Below, piece by piece: positions 1 to 8,831 of a stretch of DNA of 64,000 nucleotides (positions within the stretch are counted from its first letter, which is position 1; every line of letters starts with the position of its first letter). The stretch comes from CAVTLG01 sp963802635. Its GTDB lineage: Bacteria > Chloroflexota > Ktedonobacteria > Ktedonobacterales > Ktedonobacteraceae. Made by a program: the position numbers and the translations under genes. The notes under the pieces were generated by a model. That model saw nothing but the letters and a program-made list of their open reading frames with translations. It was not told the origin of the DNA and made no database searches. The DNA lies in contig CAWDJJ010000003.1 in the NCBI GenBank assembly GCA_963802635.1, positions 496,001-560,000 of the forward strand. The letters run 5' to 3'.

Positions 1-565
1 CTCCTGGCTATAATAGTTTTCGAGAATGTAAGTCAATAAATACACAAAATATTGGTCAAGTATATTGTAAAATATACTGCTGTTTTGTGTCAATACGTTA
101 GTGCAATAGATATTCAAGCGATACTTATAAAGTCTTGCTTGTGTACAAGTAAAGTTTTCCCTCTACTCCCTTAGTTACGTTGTACTCACTGCATGCTATA
201 ATGATCAGTAAGCTAAGAACGCCAAAAATCTGTAGATGCATTAAAGCTATCGTGCGAGTTGACCACTTCTTGTTAAACATTTGCTATTTGTCTGCACTGT
301 ACTTTATGCGAATGTGGGATGTATACATTGGCATTTTTCGTTTGAGCTTTGCATGAGGAATAGTTGTATTCCTCTCCACTAAAGCAGCCTGCTTCTTTCC
401 AGATTTACTTTCTGCTTGCTTCTAGGAGATTACTTTTCTTGTGTATTTTTCTCTGTATATAATCTGTTAGTCTTTCTTGTGAGGGGATAGGGATGCTCTG
501 CTTCAGATAAACTGTTCTCGTTTAGTGAGATTACATCTAATGCACATATTTTATGTCAATGGTAA
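1..565. other. AT-rich region without a recognisable gene
   Basis: No open frame with family resemblance, RNA gene or clear repeat is seen here. The stretch is AT-rich. The first recognisable coding remnant (EamA tail) only becomes open after an in-frame TAA at about 563-565. Confidence 0.5.
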
Positions 566-811
566 AATGTATTTGTCAGGAAGGGATGTTACTGCCATGT
601 CGGAGAACTCAACTTGAACCTCTCGCCGTTACTCACTATTCTGATCTCCTGGATCTGGCTGAGGGAAATACCTACCCTTGTAGATTTTGTAGGTGGCATC
701 GTTGTTATTCTGGGTGTGCTCATGGTCAATATCTGGGGCAAGCAACCGCCTATAAGCATAGAAACATCTACGCATGACGAAGCAGTCCACACGCTTGGGA
801 AGATTGAGTGA
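566..811 (+). pseudogene. C-terminal fragment of an EamA/DMT-family transporter
   Basis: The frame ending with TGA at 809-811 reads as the last two membrane segments of a drug/metabolite transporter. It contains a segment of the LSPLLTILISWIWLREIP type, followed by a glycine-rich hydrophobic segment (VDFVGGIVVILGVLMVN) and a short polar tail. In EamA proteins these are the final two helices of the second EamA repeat, with the conserved Glu at the end of the first of them. The rest of the protein (some 230 residues) is missing: an in-frame stop lies just upstream of 566 and no other transporter sequence is seen in the first 560 bases. TTG at 614 could start a 65-residue peptide, but decay of a full gene is more likely. 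Confidence 0.6.
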
Positions 812-882
812 GATCGGTTGTGACGACGAGAAATGAGCAATCACCGTTGTCGTCGATGAAATTGTTCACTAGAGGTCATAGC

Positions 883-915
883 GAGAGTGGCGTTTCTGGA
901 CGCATATGCGTAGTA
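883..915 (+). repeat. Degenerate right half of the GCATTCAGA dispersed repeat
   Basis: The bases GAGAGTGGCGTTTCTG match exactly the right half of the full repeats at 23158 and 63508. The following bases (GACGCATATGCGTAGTA) are a diverged form of the usual AATGCCTATGGGTATTA. It sits about 80 bases before an isolated left half. Confidence 0.5.
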
Positions 916-997
916 GTAAAGCCGAGGAACAGGCTGTGTCCTCTGTTGTATAATCGAGGTATCTTTGCTATCTCATCTCTGCGTGTTTAAATGCAAG

Positions 998-1063
998 TTA
1001 TATTGCCTTGCATTCAGATGGGTACGAGTTGTGCACGCAACCTCCACATGCGGCGTACAGATT
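998..1063 (+). repeat. Left half of the GCATTCAGA dispersed repeat
   Basis: The left-half consensus TATATTGCCTTGCATTCAGA is followed by TGGGTACGAG, as in the solo copy at 19663. Bases around 1041-1058 (CCTCCACATGCGG) are the reverse complement of the flank that follows the copy at 27488, so modules of the repeat occur in both orientations. The element lies directly upstream of aroC. Confidence 0.6.
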
Positions 1064-1087
1064 TATGGAATATTTTAGGAGCTATTT

Positions 1088-2250
1088 ATGTTTCGTTTCC
1101 TGACTTCGGGCGAGTCTCACGGTCCTTGCCTGACGATGATTGTTGAGGGTTTGCCTGCTGGCCTGACGGTTGAGAAGGCTATTGTTGATGCTGATCTGCG
1201 TCGTCGCCAGGGTGGCTATGGACGTGGTGGTCGCATGAAGATTGAGAAGGATGCCATTCGTTTTCTGGCTGGCGTCCGTCATGGTCAGACGTTTGGATCG
1301 CCGATTACTATGCAGATCGAGAATCTGGATTGGGTCAATTGGGAAGAGCGTATGAGTGCTGCGCCGATTGAGGCTCCGGTTGAAGCTGTGACGCGTGTAC
1401 GCCCTGGTCATGCCGATTTTACCGGTGCAATGAAATATGGTCATAGTGATGTGCGTAATGTCATTGAGCGCTCTAGCTCGCGTGAAACAGCCTCGCGTGT
1501 CGCCGTTGGAGGACTCTGTCGTCAATTTCTAGCGCAATTCGGTATCACTGTGCATAGCCATGTGCTTTCCGTCGTCGATGTTGGGTATGACACTGCTCAG
1601 CCCATGACCCGCGATGCCTATCCCGCTACTATGTGGGATGCTGTGGAGGCATCGCCGATGCGCTGCGCCGATGCCACGCTTACTGAGAAAATGATCGCGC
1701 GTATTTTAGAGGCGAAACACGCGGGCGATACATGTGGTGGAGTTTTGAAGTCGTTGCTTTTGGTGTCCCGCTGGGTTTAGGCAGCTATAGTCAATGGGAT
1801 CGCCGCCTGGGTGCGCGCCTGGGTATGGCGATGATGAGCATTCCATCGGTGAAAGCTATGGAAATTGGTGCAGGCTTCACTGCTGCGCGCTCCACTGGCT
1901 CAAACGTTCACGATGTCCTACGGCACGCTGAAGATGGAGGTTGGAGTCATCTCACCAATAATGCGGGTGGCATCGAGGGTGGTATCACCGATGGTGAGCC
2001 GCTTGTTGTGCGCGTTGGGGTCAAGCCTATTCCCACGCTGGCTCATCCTCTACCTTCCGTGGATCTGGCGACCGGCGAGAATATTGATCAGAGCCGCTAC
2101 GAGCGCAGCGATGTCTGTGTTGTTCCTGCTGCTGGCGTAGTTGGCGAGGCTATGCTGGCTATTGTGCTGACAGAAGCGCTGCTTGAGAAGTTTGGTGGTG
2201 ACAGTATGAAGGAGACTTTACAACATTTTCGGGTGGGACGCCTAAAATAG
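1088..2250 (+). pseudogene. aroC: Chorismate synthase, one-base frameshift
   Basis: Chorismate synthase converts 5-enolpyruvylshikimate 3-phosphate to chorismate, the last shikimate-pathway step, using reduced FMN. The N-terminal frame (1088-1780) shows the family start MFRFLTSGESHGPCLT, the RRRQGGYGRGGRMKIE substrate loop, and the VRPGHADFTGAMKYGHSD and ERSSSRETASRVA motifs. The second frame (to 2250) continues with FEVVAFGVPLGLGSYSQWDRRL and NNAGGIEGGITDGEP. The break is at the T-run 1743-1746: one extra T would give ...GDTCGGVFEVVAFG..., the expected reading, and a protein of 387 residues, normal for the family. The gene is therefore either truly frameshifted or mis-called by one base in a short homopolymer. 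Another shikimate gene, aroE, lies at 23482-24369. A chorismate-synthase defect would be severe, so a sequence error deserves first consideration. Confidence 0.9.
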
Positions 2251-2274
2251 GAACGCTATTCGAAAACTGCTTTC

Positions 2275-2303
2275 TTGCTATTAGGGCATACTGATGATAC
2301 TAT
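2275..2303 (+). promoter_or_regulatory. Candidate promoter of the first PBP gene
   Basis: TTGCTA (2275-2280) and TACTAT (2298-2303) are separated by exactly 17 bases, about 70 bases before the PBP start. The same pair of hexamers with the same spacing occurs at 38235-38263. Confidence 0.45.
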
Positions 2304-2374
2304 TGCCATGAATAGTGGGACTGTTTTGGTAGGTCAGAGGTGGGTCAAATGTTCTGAAAGCAGAGGGTGTTTGA

Positions 2375-4010
2375 TTGAATATTAGTGCAAACATACGCAA
2401 GCTCACCGTGCTATTTGTCGTCTTTTTTGTCTCTCTCAGCGGAGTATTCGTCTACTGGCAGGTGATCGTAGCAGACACAGTGGCGGCAAATCCTATCAAT
2501 CAACGTTCGTGTCTTCCCGATAGTGCGCCACACCGGGGCAATATCTATGATCGCAATGGGGTGTTGCTCGCCACTTCGATAGCCGATGCGAATGCTCCTT
2601 GTGGCTACATCCGCCACTACACTGATCCATCGCTGGCGGGTTTGATCGGCTATTATGTGCCGGGCTATGCCGTAACGGGCGTTGAGAATCAGTATAATAA
2701 CTATCTCAATGGGGATGTTGGTTCCACCGCGATGAGTAATCTCGTTAACAAGACGCTGCATCAGCCAGCGGTGGGCAATAACATCTATCTGACCATCGAT
2801 GAGCGTATTCAGAAGATTGTCGCCAATGATTTTAATACCCCTGTGACCATTGATAACAAAGATACGTTTCGTACGGACCGTGGCTCCGTCGTGGTCACTG
2901 ATCCAAAAACGGGCAACACTCTGGCGATACTGAGTGAACCCAGCTTTGATCCCAACAAGATGGTGCAAACGCTCTCCGCTAACGATCTGTCATATTTCAA
3001 TCAACTGAATAGTGAGGCCGTTGAGCGACCGCTGGTCGAGCGACCACTGGATGCCCTCTATCCACCGGGTTCGACCTACAAAGCGATGACACTGTTGGCC
3101 GGGCTAGAATTCTGGCAATACGGCGCTCAATCAAGAGTTTGACAAAAAGCAAGCTATGGGGCCGATAGTTGTTGGTGGCGAGACTTTTGGGCCTACCGGC
3201 AACAATATTCAAGGCTATACTTTTCGTTTTCCCGTAACGACGGAGTATGGCTTTACCCATTCGGATAATCTCATTTTTGCCCAGATTGGTGCGGAGACGG
3301 GTGCCAGTGCGTGGCTCGCTTATAACCAACATTTTTACGTGGGTCAGACGATTCCTTTTGATTTGCCTGTCAAGAATAGCTCGGTGACAAGCGGGAATAG
3401 TCAAACGCTGAGTGTGAACCAGTTAGCGGAAAATGCCTTTGGACAGGGTATTGACCAGATGACGCCGTTTCAGATGTCGCTGATTGACAGTACGATTGCC
3501 AACAATGGCACGATGATGAGGCCAACGCTGATCGCCAAAATCACCGATTCGACGGGTAATGCGGTACAAACCAATAGTCCAACTACCCTGGGAACGCCGA
3601 TCAGCAGCCAGACGGCAACCGAGGTACGCCAGGCGATGTATGGGGTAACATTCTGTGGTTCTGGCCTTGTGCAGGGCGTGACGATTAACACTTCTCGCTG
3701 GAGTATCATTGCGAAAACGGGCACGGCGCAAGTAGATAATACCGGGGTCACTCCTGCTGATGGCTGGTTAATGACGGAAGCTCCTTACTCAGTGAATAAT
3801 CCGACGCAGTTACCAGCTCTATCGATTGTGGCGATGAAAGAGAATGGTGGCGGCGGTGGAAATGCTAATGGTCCCATGCTCTTGAAGATGTATAACGACA
3901 TCTTCACACAGGTGCCGACATATGCGCAGGTACAGGCTCCCGGTGTGGCGACCGGTGGACCCACTGGGTATTGCTGCCAGACTAAATTGTTGCAACTCGG
4001 CTGTGCGTGA
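2375..4010 (+). CDS. Class B penicillin-binding protein, copy 1, with internal +1 frame change
   Basis: This is a peptidoglycan transpeptidase of the PbpA/FtsI type with an N-terminal signal anchor (residues about 9-30). A dimerisation region follows (RGNIYDRNGVLLATS), and then a transpeptidase domain. The zero frame (TTG start at 2375 to TGA 3140-3142) holds the nucleophile motif SxxK as PPGSTYKAM. The frame one base on (open to 4010) holds SxN as HSDN and KTG as AKTGTAQ. All three are needed, so the two frames only make sense together, giving 544 residues. The natural reading ...QY-ALNQEFDKKQA... needs one base skipped near 3122, after CAATAC. The zero-frame stop context is GTT TGA C, which resembles the +1 slippage site of RF2. 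Copy 2 at 4382 has the same change at the same codon. Programmed frameshifting or a shared inactivation are both possible. Confidence 0.85.
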
Positions 4011-4049
4011 TTGTTATGCACTGTTCCATTTCATAACGGTTCGCTGAGC

Positions 4050-4110
4050 AAGCCGGTTCATGGAAGAGAAGGGAAATTTAGCCCTTCCATGCCTGAGCCA
4101 GCTTATTTTT
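4050..4110 (+). terminator. Terminator after PBP copy 1
   Basis: An imperfect stem (AAGCCGGTTCATGGAAG against CTTCCATGCCTGAGCCAGCTT) is followed by ATTTTTGTTT. A related hairpin follows copy 2, so the terminator was duplicated with the gene. Confidence 0.6.
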
Positions 4111-4381
4111 GTTTCTACGAGAAGAAATATTAAGTTGTAAAAAAGGCTTGTCGCCTCCGTGTAAATATAGGAAAACTGGGCAATTTATTGGTCATCTCTC
4201 TTGCCAACAATGAGTCTCAATGTTACACTTTCTTTTAAAGCGTATATCAATCTGTATTATAAGTAGTGCATGTTCTTACATTTAGATGGGTTGGCTGTGT
4301 AAGTATACAAATAATAAGGGTATGAAATTGTACAGCAGCTTTTCTGAATGTATCTCAGGTAATAGCATAAAAGGTGCTTGA
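4111..4381 (+). other. Intergenic region between tandem PBP genes
   Basis: AT-rich spacer without an open frame of note. No strong promoter hexamer pair was identified, although a separate promoter for copy 2 is expected because a terminator lies between the copies. Confidence 0.4.
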
Positions 4382-6017
4382 ATGAATATCAGTACAAGCA
4401 TACGCAAACTAACTGTGTTGTTTATCGGCCTTTTTGTGGCCCTCAGCGGAGTATTCGTCTACTGGCAGGTGATTGTAGCAGACACAGTGGTGGCGAATCC
4501 TATCAATCAACGCTCGTGTCTTCCCGATAGTGCACCACACCGGGGCAATATCTATGATCGCAATGGGGTGTTGCTCGCTACCTCGATAGCCGACGCGAAT
4601 GCTCCTTGTGGCTACATCCGCCACTACACCGATCCATCGCTGGCGGGTTTGATCGGCTATTATGTGCCGGGCTATGCCGTGACGGGCATTGAGAATCAGT
4701 ATAACAACTATCTCAATGGGGATGTTGGTTCCACTGCGGTGAGTAATCTCGTTAACAAGACGCTGCATCAGCCAGCGGTGGGCAATAACATCTATCTGAC
4801 CATCGATGAGCGTATTCAGAAGATTGTCGCCAATGATTTTAATACCCCTGTGAACATTGATAATGTAGGTACATTTCGCACAGATCGTGGTTCAGTCGTA
4901 GTAACAGATCCGAAAACGGGCGATGTTCTGGCGATACTGAGTGAACCCAGCTTTGATCCCAACAAGATGGTGCAGACGCTCTCCGCTAACGATCTATCGT
5001 ATTACAATCAGCTCGTGAGCGAAACCGTCGAGCAGCCGCTACTTGAGCGACCACTGGATGCCCTCTACCCGCCAGGTTCGATCTATAAATCGGTGACACT
5101 GCTGGCCGGGTTGGATTCTCGGCAATACGACGCTCAATCAAGAGTTTGACGAGCAGCAGGCTCAAGGTCCTATCGCTATCGGTGGAGAGACGTTTGGGCC
5201 TAGTGGCAACAATATTCAAGGCTATACTATTCGCTTTCCTGTGACGACACAGTATGGCTTTTCCCATTCGGATAACCTCATTTATGCCCAGATTGGTGCG
5301 GAGACGGGTGCCAGTACGTGGTTAGACTACAATAAGCGTTTCTATGTTGGTCAGACCATTCCTTTTGATTTGCCTGTCAAGGATAGCTCGGTGACGAGCG
5401 GGAATAGTCAAACGCTGAGTGTGAACCAACTGGCAGAAAATGCGTTTGGGCAAGGTATCGATCAGGTAACGCCGCTGCAGATGGCACTGTTTGATAGTAC
5501 CATTGCTAACAATGGCGCGATGATGAGGCCGACGCTGATCGCCAAAATCACCGACTCAACGGGCAATGCGGTACAAAGCAATAGTCCAACCACGCTGGGA
5601 ACGCCGATCAGCAGCCAGACAGCGACCGAGGTACGTCAGGCGATGTATGGGGTAACATTCTGTGGCTCTGGTCTTGTCGGAGGGGCAATGATCAGCACTT
5701 CTCGTTGGGGCATTATTGCGAAAACGGGCACGGCGCAGGTGAATAACAGTGGGGCCACTCCTGCGGATGGCTGGTTGATGACGGAGGCTCCCTATTCAGT
5801 GAATAATCCGGCGCAGTTACCAGCTCTGGCGATTGTGGCGATGAAAGAGAATGGCGGGGAGGGTGGTAGTATCAATGGTCCGATGGTCACAAATATGTAT
5901 AATGACATTTTTACACAGGTGCCGACGTATTCCAATGTGCAAGCTGCTGGTGTAGCAACTACTGGGCCTACTGGCTATTGCTGCCAGACTGGCTTGCTGC
6001 AAATTGGTTGCGTATAG
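4382..6017 (+). CDS. Class B penicillin-binding protein, copy 2, with internal +1 frame change
   Basis: Tandem paralogue of the gene at 2375, with exactly the same overall length (1636 bases). The zero frame starts with ATG at 4382, carries the signal anchor, RGNIYDRNG and SxxK as PPGSIYKSV, and stops at TGA 5147-5149. The next frame carries the SxN motif HSDN and the KTG motif AKTGTAQ, and ends at 6017. As in copy 1, one base must be skipped after CAATAC (near 5129) to join LDSRQY to TLNQEFDEQQA, and the zero-frame stop again reads GTT TGA C. The copies differ by many substitutions in the downstream half (for example IDQMTPFQMSLID against IDQVTPLQMALFD), yet both halves stay open in both. 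That suggests selection on both frames after duplication. No third copy is seen in the window. Confidence 0.85.
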
Positions 6018-6058
6018 TCCATAGGTGCTATTCTGTTTGGTAATGGTTAGTCGAGCAG

Positions 6059-6113
6059 GCTGGTTCATGGAAGAGCGATTTTGTCCTTTCCTCTATGAAC
6101 CAGCTTGTTTTTG
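6059..6113 (+). terminator. Terminator after PBP copy 2
   Basis: The perfect 10-bp stem GCTGGTTCAT (6059-6068) with ATGAACCAGC (6095-6104) is followed by a T-rich tract. It is homologous to the hairpin after copy 1. Confidence 0.75.
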
Positions 6114-6160
6114 TCCAAGGCTGAGGGTGTTATGCTCTATGCTCGTCTATGTATGCTACA

Positions 6161-6418
6161 CTAGTGTACATCGTCCTTTGCTCTCTCAATTTCATCTTGT
6201 GAGTGCGAACCTTCTTGCTGCACAGCTTGCCAGCAGGTGTGGCAATAGCCTGCTGCTATCAAGTCAAGTGTGAGATTGTAGAAACGGAACTGTTTTTGTA
6301 ATTGTTCGTGGAGATTGCCCAACAGAGCTTCGTCTAAGTGGGTCGTCTCGTGGCAGCGACGACAAACTAGATGATGGTGTGCCATGCCTGCTGCTGTTTC
6401 GTAGTGTGTCTGTGTCTG
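6161..6418 (-). pseudogene. C-terminal fragment of a Fur-family metal regulator
   Basis: The minus-strand frame reads HYETAAGMAHHHLVCRRC near its start, then an acidic helix (HLDEALLGNLHEQLQ) and a CHTC pair. This is the metal-binding dimerisation domain of Fur/Zur/PerR proteins, with the His-rich HHHLVC strand and two CxxC zinc-site pairs. The winged-helix DNA-binding domain, about 80 residues, is missing: an in-frame stop lies at 6419-6421 and the fdhD gene occupies the adjacent DNA on the other strand. An ATG at 6385 could start a 74-residue peptide, but without the DNA-binding domain it would not be a classical regulator. Truncation by rearrangement next to fdhD is the simplest view. Confidence 0.65.
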
Positions 6419-6457
6419 TTAGCTATTATAAGCGATGAGACGAAGAGGAAGTCCGTC

Positions 6458-7330
6458 ATGACTCTATCCAGTTCCAAGCGTTCACCGCTAGACCCCGAGC
6501 GCGTTATGCAGATTGCCGTAACTCACTGGCAAGACAATGAACCACAACTGCGTGAGGACCAATTAGCGGTTGAAGAGCCGCTGGAGGTGCGTATTGCCAA
6601 CCAGAGTCTGGCTGTAATTATGCGCACACCGGGGCACGATTACGAGCTAACTGCCGGTTTTCTCTTCACCGAAGGTGTGATCCAACACCCCCAGGAACTG
6701 CTTTCGATAGAGAACACGCTCGATAGCGATGGCTTACCACTATCCAATGTCGTGAATGTTCTCCTACAAAATCGTCAGCAAAACTCCCCAGCCGGTGCAC
6801 AAACGACGGCTTTCGAGCGTCATTTTGCCGTCTCTGCCAGTTGTGGACTGTGCGGGAAAAATAGCATCGCTGATTTGATGCTCTCTACACCACCTTTGGC
6901 ATCTTATACCTATACTCTGCGTATCTCTGCTTCTATGCTCTATGAGCTAGCAAATCAATTGCGTGCGCAGCAGGCCGTCTTTAAGTACACTGGAGGCTTA
7001 CATGCTGCCGGACTTTTTTCTTTTGCGGGCAACTTGCTGCTACTCCGTGAAGACGTGGGACGGCATAATGCCGTTGACAAGCTGATTGGGTATAGCTTGC
7101 TCCAACATACCTATCCCTACAATCGGCATATCCTGATGGTCAGTGGGCGCACCTCGTTTGAGATCATTCAGAAGGCCCTGCTGGCTCGTATCCCTTGTAT
7201 TGTGGCTATCTCTGCACCATCCAGCCTTGCCGTCGAACTGGCCGACAAAAGTGGTATTACGCTTGTCGGCTTCCTGCGTGACCACTCCATGAATGTCTAT
7301 ACTCATCCTGAACGTGTTATCCCTACATAG
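6458..7330 (+). CDS. fdhD: Formate dehydrogenase accessory sulfurtransferase FdhD
   Basis: FdhD passes sulfur from the cysteine desulfurase IscS to the molybdenum cofactor of formate dehydrogenases and is needed for their activity. The 290-residue protein has the family pattern: EEPLEVRIANQ, MRTPGHDYELTAGFLFTEG, and the sulfur-carrying cysteine pair SCGLCGK at residues 129 and 132. It also shows the FKYTGGLHAAGLF, REDVGRHNAVDKLIG and VSGRTSFEIIQKAL motifs and the C-terminal FLRDHSMNVYTHPERV. ATG 6458 is chosen because GAAGAGGAAG lies just upstream; the frame is open further up, but that extension looks non-coding. No formate dehydrogenase gene is in the window, so its target must be elsewhere. 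It is followed closely by mnmE. Confidence 0.95.
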   Translation: MTLSSSKRSPLDPERVMQIAVTHWQDNEPQLREDQLAVEEPLEVRIANQSLAVIMRTPGHDYELTAGFLFTEGVIQHPQELLSIENTLDSDGLPLSNVVNVLLQNRQQNSPAGAQTTAFERHFAVSASCGLCGKNSIADLMLSTPPLASYTYTLRISASMLYELANQLRAQQAVFKYTGGLHAAGLFSFAGNLLLLREDVGRHNAVDKLIGYSLLQHTYPYNRHILMVSGRTSFEIIQKALLARIPCIVAISAPSSLAVELADKSGITLVGFLRDHSMNVYTHPERVIPT

Positions 7331-7334
7331 CCTC

Positions 7335-7363
7335 TTGTGGACGCTATATGAATACGTTATAAT
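7335..7363 (+). promoter_or_regulatory. Promoter directly abutting mnmE (leaderless transcript)
   Basis: TTGTGG (7335-7340), a 17-base spacer and a perfect TATAAT (7358-7363) end six bases before the mnmE ATG at 7370. With usual -10 to start-site spacing the mRNA would begin at or next to the A of ATG, and there is no Shine-Dalgarno sequence. The -35 hexamer is weak. Confidence 0.6.
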
Positions 7364-7369
7364 TCGCGT

Positions 7370-8800
7370 ATGCAAAATGACACCATTGCTGCTATAGCCA
7401 CGCCGCCGGGGGTAGGAAGTATTGGCGTGATACGGGTAAGTGGAAATGATGCGTTCTCTCTCGTCTTGCCGCTCCTGCAACGGCCCAACGGAAGAACTGA
7501 TCTCCCATCTTCCCATCAACTTACTTACAGTCATATTATTGATCCGCAAACCCAGGAAATTATTGACGAGGTCCTGGTGGCATTTATGCGTGCACCTCAT
7601 ACCTATACCCGTGAGGACGTCGTAGAGATCCAGGGACACGGCGGACCTCTGCTGCTGCAACGACTGTTGCGCGTGGTTCTGGCACAGGGCGCGCGGATGG
7701 CTAATCCTGGCGAGTTTACATTGCGGGCATTTCTCCATGGCCGACTTGATCTGGCTCAGGCAGAATCTATCATGGATCTGATTGAAGCACAAACAGAAGC
7801 AGGGCAGCGTCTGGCTATGCAACAGTTGCGTGGTCGCCTTTCCGAACAACTGCAGGAGATGCGACTGGTCATCCTGGGTGTCATAGCACGTATTGAGGCG
7901 AGCATCGATTTCCCTGAAGAAGATGTGCCTACGCCGCGACCCGAGGAGCTGCAAGCGCTCATCATTGTGGCACAGCAGCGGGTAGCTGAGCTGTTGGCAG
8001 GCTCTGAACAAGGACGGCTCTATCGGCAAGGTTTACGTGCGGCTATTATAGGACGTCCTAATGTGGGTAAGTCTAGCTTGCTCAACGCCTTATTGCGTTC
8101 TGAACGCGCAATTGTTACTCCAGTTGCTGGTACAACGCGCGACACAGTTGAGGAAGTGGCTAATCTGCGTGGTATTCCCTTCCATTTCATTGATACTGCC
8201 GGTATTACGCCTACCGAGGACCCTGTTGAGCAGATTGGGGTACAGCGGAGCCGCGCTACTGCTGAGCAGGCTGATATTGTTTTGCTGGTATTTGACGGAT
8301 CAGAGGAACTGACCGCTCAAGATTACCGTGTCTCCAGTGAGTTACAGGCCATTGGCTTTGGTCGTCATACGCCTGCTCAAGCCATCTCCTCCCATATAAA
8401 TAGGCCAGTGATTATTGTGCTCAATAAGGCTGATCGCGAGTTATGCGTTTCTCGTATGAAGCTACAACACTTATGGCCTGCGGCTGCGATTGTCTCAACC
8501 TCGATGCTTACAGGTGAAGGGTTGAGTCTGCTGGAGGATACTATCTCCGATCTCGTGTTAGCGGGCAAGGTGCTTTATACCGAGAGCGTGCTCGTTACGA
8601 ATACACGTCACCAGGACGCTCTACGTCGTGTTGCCGAGCACTTGCGCGCCTCGCTAGTATCGCTTGAACAGAGTTTGCCGCTCGATTTTGTTTCCATCGA
8701 TTTGCGAGCTGCGCATGAGGCATTGGGCGAGATAACTGGAGAAACTGCAAGTGATGATCTGCTCGACAGAATTTTCAGTGAATTTTGCATTGGCAAGTAA
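7370..8800 (+). CDS. mnmE: tRNA modification GTPase MnmE
   Basis: MnmE, with MnmG, installs the (carboxymethyl)aminomethyl group at U34 of tRNAs reading split codon boxes. The 476-residue length fits the family. Seen are the N-terminal folate-binding domain (TIAAIATPPGVGSIGVIRVSG at the start, NPGEFTLRAFLHGRLDLAQAE about 112-132) and the inserted G domain. The G domain shows P-loop GRPNVGKS at 228-235, a TTRDT switch, DTAG and NKAD. A helical region follows, and the protein ends in the invariant FCIGK, whose Cys is catalytic. The start ATG 7370 lies just downstream of a TATAAT box without a ribosome binding site. No mnmG is seen nearby. Confidence 0.97.
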   Translation: MQNDTIAAIATPPGVGSIGVIRVSGNDAFSLVLPLLQRPNGRTDLPSSHQLTYSHIIDPQTQEIIDEVLVAFMRAPHTYTREDVVEIQGHGGPLLLQRLLRVVLAQGARMANPGEFTLRAFLHGRLDLAQAESIMDLIEAQTEAGQRLAMQQLRGRLSEQLQEMRLVILGVIARIEASIDFPEEDVPTPRPEELQALIIVAQQRVAELLAGSEQGRLYRQGLRAAIIGRPNVGKSSLLNALLRSERAIVTPVAGTTRDTVEEVANLRGIPFHFIDTAGITPTEDPVEQIGVQRSRATAEQADIVLLVFDGSEELTAQDYRVSSELQAIGFGRHTPAQAISSHINRPVIIVLNKADRELCVSRMKLQHLWPAAAIVSTSMLTGEGLSLLEDTISDLVLAGKVLYTESVLVTNTRHQDALRRVAEHLRASLVSLEQSLPLDFVSIDLRAAHEALGEITGETASDDLLDRIFSEFCIGK

Positions 8801-8831
8801 GGTTTTAGCGCTATAAGAGGTAAATGGAAAC

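Noticed and set aside
2411..2968. 185-codon minus-strand frame opposite the PBP gene (and similar in copy 2)
   Set aside because: It mirrors a well supported coding frame and resembles no family.
3137..3143. GTT TGA C as proof of an RF2-type programmed frameshift
   Set aside because: Suggestive and present in both copies, but any GAC codon after a T-ending codon gives TGAC in the other frame, and there is no clear internal Shine-Dalgarno. Kept only as a hypothesis.
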